A DNA stretch of 64,000 nt from Physcia stellaris. Taxonomy: Eukaryota; Ascomycota; Lecanoromycetes; Caliciales; Physciaceae. Position numbers and translations under genes: made by a program. Below the pieces are notes generated by a model. The model had not been told where the DNA came from and ran no database searches. It saw only the letters and a list, made by a program, of their open reading frames with translations. Where the stretch lies: positions 62,001-126,000 of the forward strand of contig JABSSW010000042.1 in the NCBI GenBank assembly GCA_018902385.1. The letters run 5' to 3'. Within the stretch, counting starts at the first letter, position 1; every line of letters starts with the position of its first letter. Below, one piece after another: positions 60,916-64,000 of this stretch.

Positions 60916-63019
60916 TGCATATACTGGTTGGAGATCGCTTCGAAAGCCTAGGACGTGGCAAATTTGGTAACTTAAAGCACGAACTGTTTCTTGACTAGAC
61001 AATCTTTCGGTCACAATCATCCAGAGCAACTCTCAGCCTCGTTAGTCTTCGACCAAATTGCTCGAGGTAAGTGGGAAGAAGTCCAGGAGGCCGTGGACTT
61101 CATAATGACGAAGAAGCAGCATAAACAGCTGAAGTACTAGCGCAGAGCATATGTCACCATGTTTGGAATGAATTCTCGCTATTGAGGCGAAGTGCACTTT
61201 GCCTTCTTTTGCCTTGAGCTACCAATGCACATAGCAGTGGGGTGACGTAGCATGCATAAGATTCCTAGACGCCGTCTTTTATTTGGCTATTAAAGATGCC
61301 CCTCAGTTTTTTCACTCGGTAAAGGCTAATTGCAGCTGAATGGACCAATAGGCCACTTTGGAGCTCGGGATCATGCATTATGAGAACACGCCTTGCCTTT
61401 CCTTTGAAGCGTTGTCGGATCGGAACGACCTGAGAGAGGCTCTTTGGTCCCAGAGCAATATTAGAACGGCAACCATTGATTGAATGACTGAGTATTATGT
61501 CATTTAAGCACTCGGAGCCGACCCCGTATGAGGTCCGCTATGCGGCTTGAAAGTGACGATGATTCTACGTTAGCGATCACCACCCACGAGAAAACAGGAT
61601 CATTAGCGCATGGGCAGGACGCCAAAACCGCCTTCCGAAGGACCTATCGAATCGGTGGAATCAAATCAAATTGGCGTATGGGGGTCTTTATGTGGCATGT
61701 TGAATCTGCAAAAAACCACAAGGTCTAATGCCAAGCCAAAACGCCGCTTACATAAGCGAGCCAAGAAAACTTCTCCTAGGACTAGCGTGCTCCATCGTAC
61801 GATAGTAGATACCGACGGATATGAATCCTCTCCTCCACAGCAAATACATCCTTCCAAGGACTCCATTTTTTTCATTGAGCTAAAATCTTACGATATAACG
61901 CTACCACCACCCTCGAAGTAGAAATGCACCCAACCATTAAATCCCGGGACCTTGGGGACGAGTGCTACATCAAAAGTAGCCCACCGTATCATGAGGCAAG
62001 GCACACCAGAAGATTGTCCGGCACGAATGTGTCAGGAGCTATGAAATCTGTAGGCCAAAAATACATATAACTCGATATAGGGTTAAACGGACACCAAATC
62101 CACCTGTGTCGATTGCGATATACATCTCTGATGGTAAATGAGTGAACTCAGAAATCGGCAAAGCTAGATAGAGCCACGGTTGTAGTCTCACAAATCTTGC
62201 TTAGTCTTTATCCTAATGGCAAAACTCTCTTCTATCAATGTGTCTTGTGATGGGTTAGATGCCTTATGCGCAAAAACGCTGGAATCTTTCATACGCGTCA
62301 TTATCGTCCCCGAAAACATTAAATTTAGATGAGGTGGTTTTTCTAATATACAATTAGACACCAGCACTGTCTAGGCCCCAGCTGCCGCCATTCTTTACTT
62401 GTGATACCAACAACCTGTCGTCAAAGCGTCGTGAGTACGAAATATCTCGATACAGACTATTCAAAATTGCTCCTCTCGAACTTATGGTTAACAATAACAA
62501 TAACATCTATACAAAACCGTTTAAACGTTAATTCCGTTGAACAATAGCTAAGTGCGAAAGCACGGTATTGATGCCCCTTCGTGGGGGAAGATGCTAGCGG
62601 ACGCTTAATCTCATTACAATATATGCATGAAGAATCTCTTTTCTGGCTTTCAGAGGGTCAGAACCTTAACAGCGAGCTCAGGGACGCTTGACGATAGCTG
62701 CCAAAAAAGGCTCAGTTGAGTATGAAACTAGTGGCTCCAGCCCCCTGTTATCACATCTACAGAGACTGCTCCGTTAAACCACCCTTGTCGAATTCGTGTA
62801 TTTCGCGCGGATCGTGTTCGTCAGAGTTGGATATGCATGGATGATTGGTGCGATCTGAAGCCATGTCGGGGTTGGGGGTTCCATTCATGCATCTTCGGAA
62901 AAGAAAGATCCTGCGGAAAAGAAAGCATGTTTTTCCAAGAGCAACTATGTACATGGAAATCTTATGTACGCCCTATACTATGCTTTAAAACAACCGCGCA
63001 ACCAGGCCCGGCAGAAGGC
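60916..63019. other. About 2.1 kb without a supported gene
   Basis: Likely promoter of the large minus-strand gene at the left and 3' flank of the oxidoreductase at the right. A plus-strand frame at 61610-61921 (103 codons, Lys/Ser/Pro-rich, PKRRLHKRAKKTSPR) has no recognised family and is left uncalled. Confidence 0.4.
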
Positions 63020-64000
63020 TTAGCATGATGCATATGTCGGCTGAATTGCCTGTGGGTTGGTGAAGAAGTCATCTGGGTCGTATGCTTTCTTCACATCCAC
63101 TAGTCGGCATATATTTCCGCCGAAGTAAGATTGAAGTGGGTCGACGGAAATGTTGCTGTCCATGTATCCAGCGTATGAAGCAGGCCTAACCACACCGAGA
63201 AAGTCAGCAAGTACACAGTATCGTTGAGCTTTTATTGACGGTTTCCAGATCTTGAATGAAAGATATACGAAGAGAAAGAAAAAGATGTTGGGACCTACCC
63301 AAGTTTTGGCCGTAAATAGCCTTCCAGGTCGACAAACCATTTCTCATAGCCTGCCTGCGTCTCCGAGTCATTGGACCCATGAGCCTGAAATTCCAGATGC
63401 GCGTACGCCTGTTCGCTCCACGCGAATGCATTGTTTCCTGTCCCAGAAATGTTCCATGCATGCCACTCCCCCCAAACCTGCGACGCCTCGTCCAACTGTC
63501 CGATACGATCAACAACATCACGCAATACTTCATCACTCATGAGATTGTCCTTCTGCACAAAGAACGATTTGGCCATGCGACGGAAACGGGGCCATGGATC
63601 AGCAGTGGCGCGAGATCCCGAAAGCGGGGTTTCTTCGAAGCTGAATTGCGGCGAGTTCTCGTACTGGCCGAAGGCATCGGGGACGACGTTGAGAATGGAA
63701 GCGTCGACTTTGGCGTCGGGAACGCATTCTTCAACGGTGTAGCCAAAGACGCGGGAGTTATCGGTATTGCAGCCACCAGATACGTTGCTTTGTGGATGGC
63801 CAATCTCCAGTAGACCGGAACCATCGATAAGAGCTTGAAGCTCCTGTTGGGAGCCGCCTAGATGCCAGCCTAGGACCTGTACTTTATTTCGATAGACGTT
63901 GACTTGGCTCGTCAGTTCTTTGGGCTGAGCCGGTGCCCACTCTAGAAAACGTTTCGCGACGTCGAATCGGTCGTTGGTGTCGTTCCATGATATAGCAACC
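63020..64000 (-). CDS. Berberine-bridge-type FAD-linked oxidoreductase, 3' part
   Basis: Exon 63299 to beyond 64000 and last exon 63020-63185, joined by a 113-bp intron (GTAGGT...GTTAG, phase 2). The visible 290 residues start inside the substrate-binding half (VAISWNDTNDRFDVAKRFLEW) and contain the family segment LGGSQQELQALIDGSGLLE. The C-terminal BBE domain is clear: YAGYMDSN...QSYFGGNICRLVDVKKAYDPDDFFTNPQAI, matching the usual YYGxNxxRLxxVKxxYDPxxxFxxPQSI that closes over the FAD. N-glycosylation sites (NIS, NDT) fit a secreted enzyme. The N-terminal FAD-binding part with the covalent His/Cys lies outside the window, so substrate class cannot be told; such enzymes oxidise carbohydrates, alcohols or secondary metabolites. 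Confidence 0.9.

Noticed and set aside
61610-61921. 103-codon plus-strand frame
   Set aside because: No recognisable domain, signal peptide or homologue I can name; composition alone does not support a call.
1-64000. tRNA, rRNA or CRISPR features
   Set aside because: No cloverleaf-like segment, rRNA block or regularly spaced short repeats were recognised by eye; a dedicated tRNA scan was not possible.

Overview
The window looks like nuclear DNA of a filamentous ascomycete (Pezizomycotina; a leotiomycete-like fungus is my guess, no closer placement is possible). Evidence: genes with 47-113 bp introns with CTRAY-type branch sites, a TORC1 subunit Kog1/raptor, fungal membrane-anchored Kelch protein, berberine-bridge-type oxidoreductase, and a sharp two-compartment base composition. 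Gene-bearing DNA of ordinary GC (about 9.2-31.2 kb and 53.9-64 kb) alternates with very AT-rich islands (1-9.2 kb and 31.2-53.9 kb, apart from two GC-normal inserts) that are stacks of transposable elements altered by C-to-T mutation of repeats (RIP or a RIP-like process).

Left island (1-9.18 kb): a decayed Helitron runs from beyond the left edge to about 7.25 kb. It is split by a 3,092-bp LTR element (183-bp LTRs, ATGAT target duplication) carrying a C2H2-like gene relic, itself split by a 440-bp inverted-repeat DNA element. A Ty1/copia relic follows.

Gene block (9.6-29.4 kb): archaemetzincin-like metallopeptidase (+), a 57-residue membrane miniprotein (+), a secreted serine beta-lactamase-like hydrolase (-), Kog1 (+, seven exons), a small secreted protein (+), a second secreted protein whose frame changes at a C run (+), cytoplasmic aspartyl-tRNA synthetase (+, also with a frame change at a C run near its 3' end), and a single-pass Kelch-repeat surface protein (+).

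Large island (31.17-53.94 kb): I read this as one minus-strand tyrosine-recombinase retrotransposon (DIRS order) with split direct repeats in the A1-body-B1-A2-B2 order, opened by two later insertions: a young 1,969-bp non-autonomous LTR element near its 3' end, and a Ty3/gypsy element which itself received a second, oppositely oriented copy of the same gypsy family. That inner copy holds a 2.45-kb GC-normal insert with an unrecognised gene. Surviving cytosines in the islands are almost all in CpA and CpG; CpT and CpC are nearly gone, which is not the classical RIP preference.

Right block (53.9-64 kb): about 3 kb without a recognisable gene, a 1,244-residue minus-strand protein with the helical N-terminal domain common in fungal STAND/NLR-type proteins, 2 kb without a supported gene, and the 3' part of a berberine-bridge-type FAD oxidoreductase gene running off the right edge. 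The genes show no operon-like or pathway cluster; housekeeping genes sit between secreted or surface proteins and mutated repeats.
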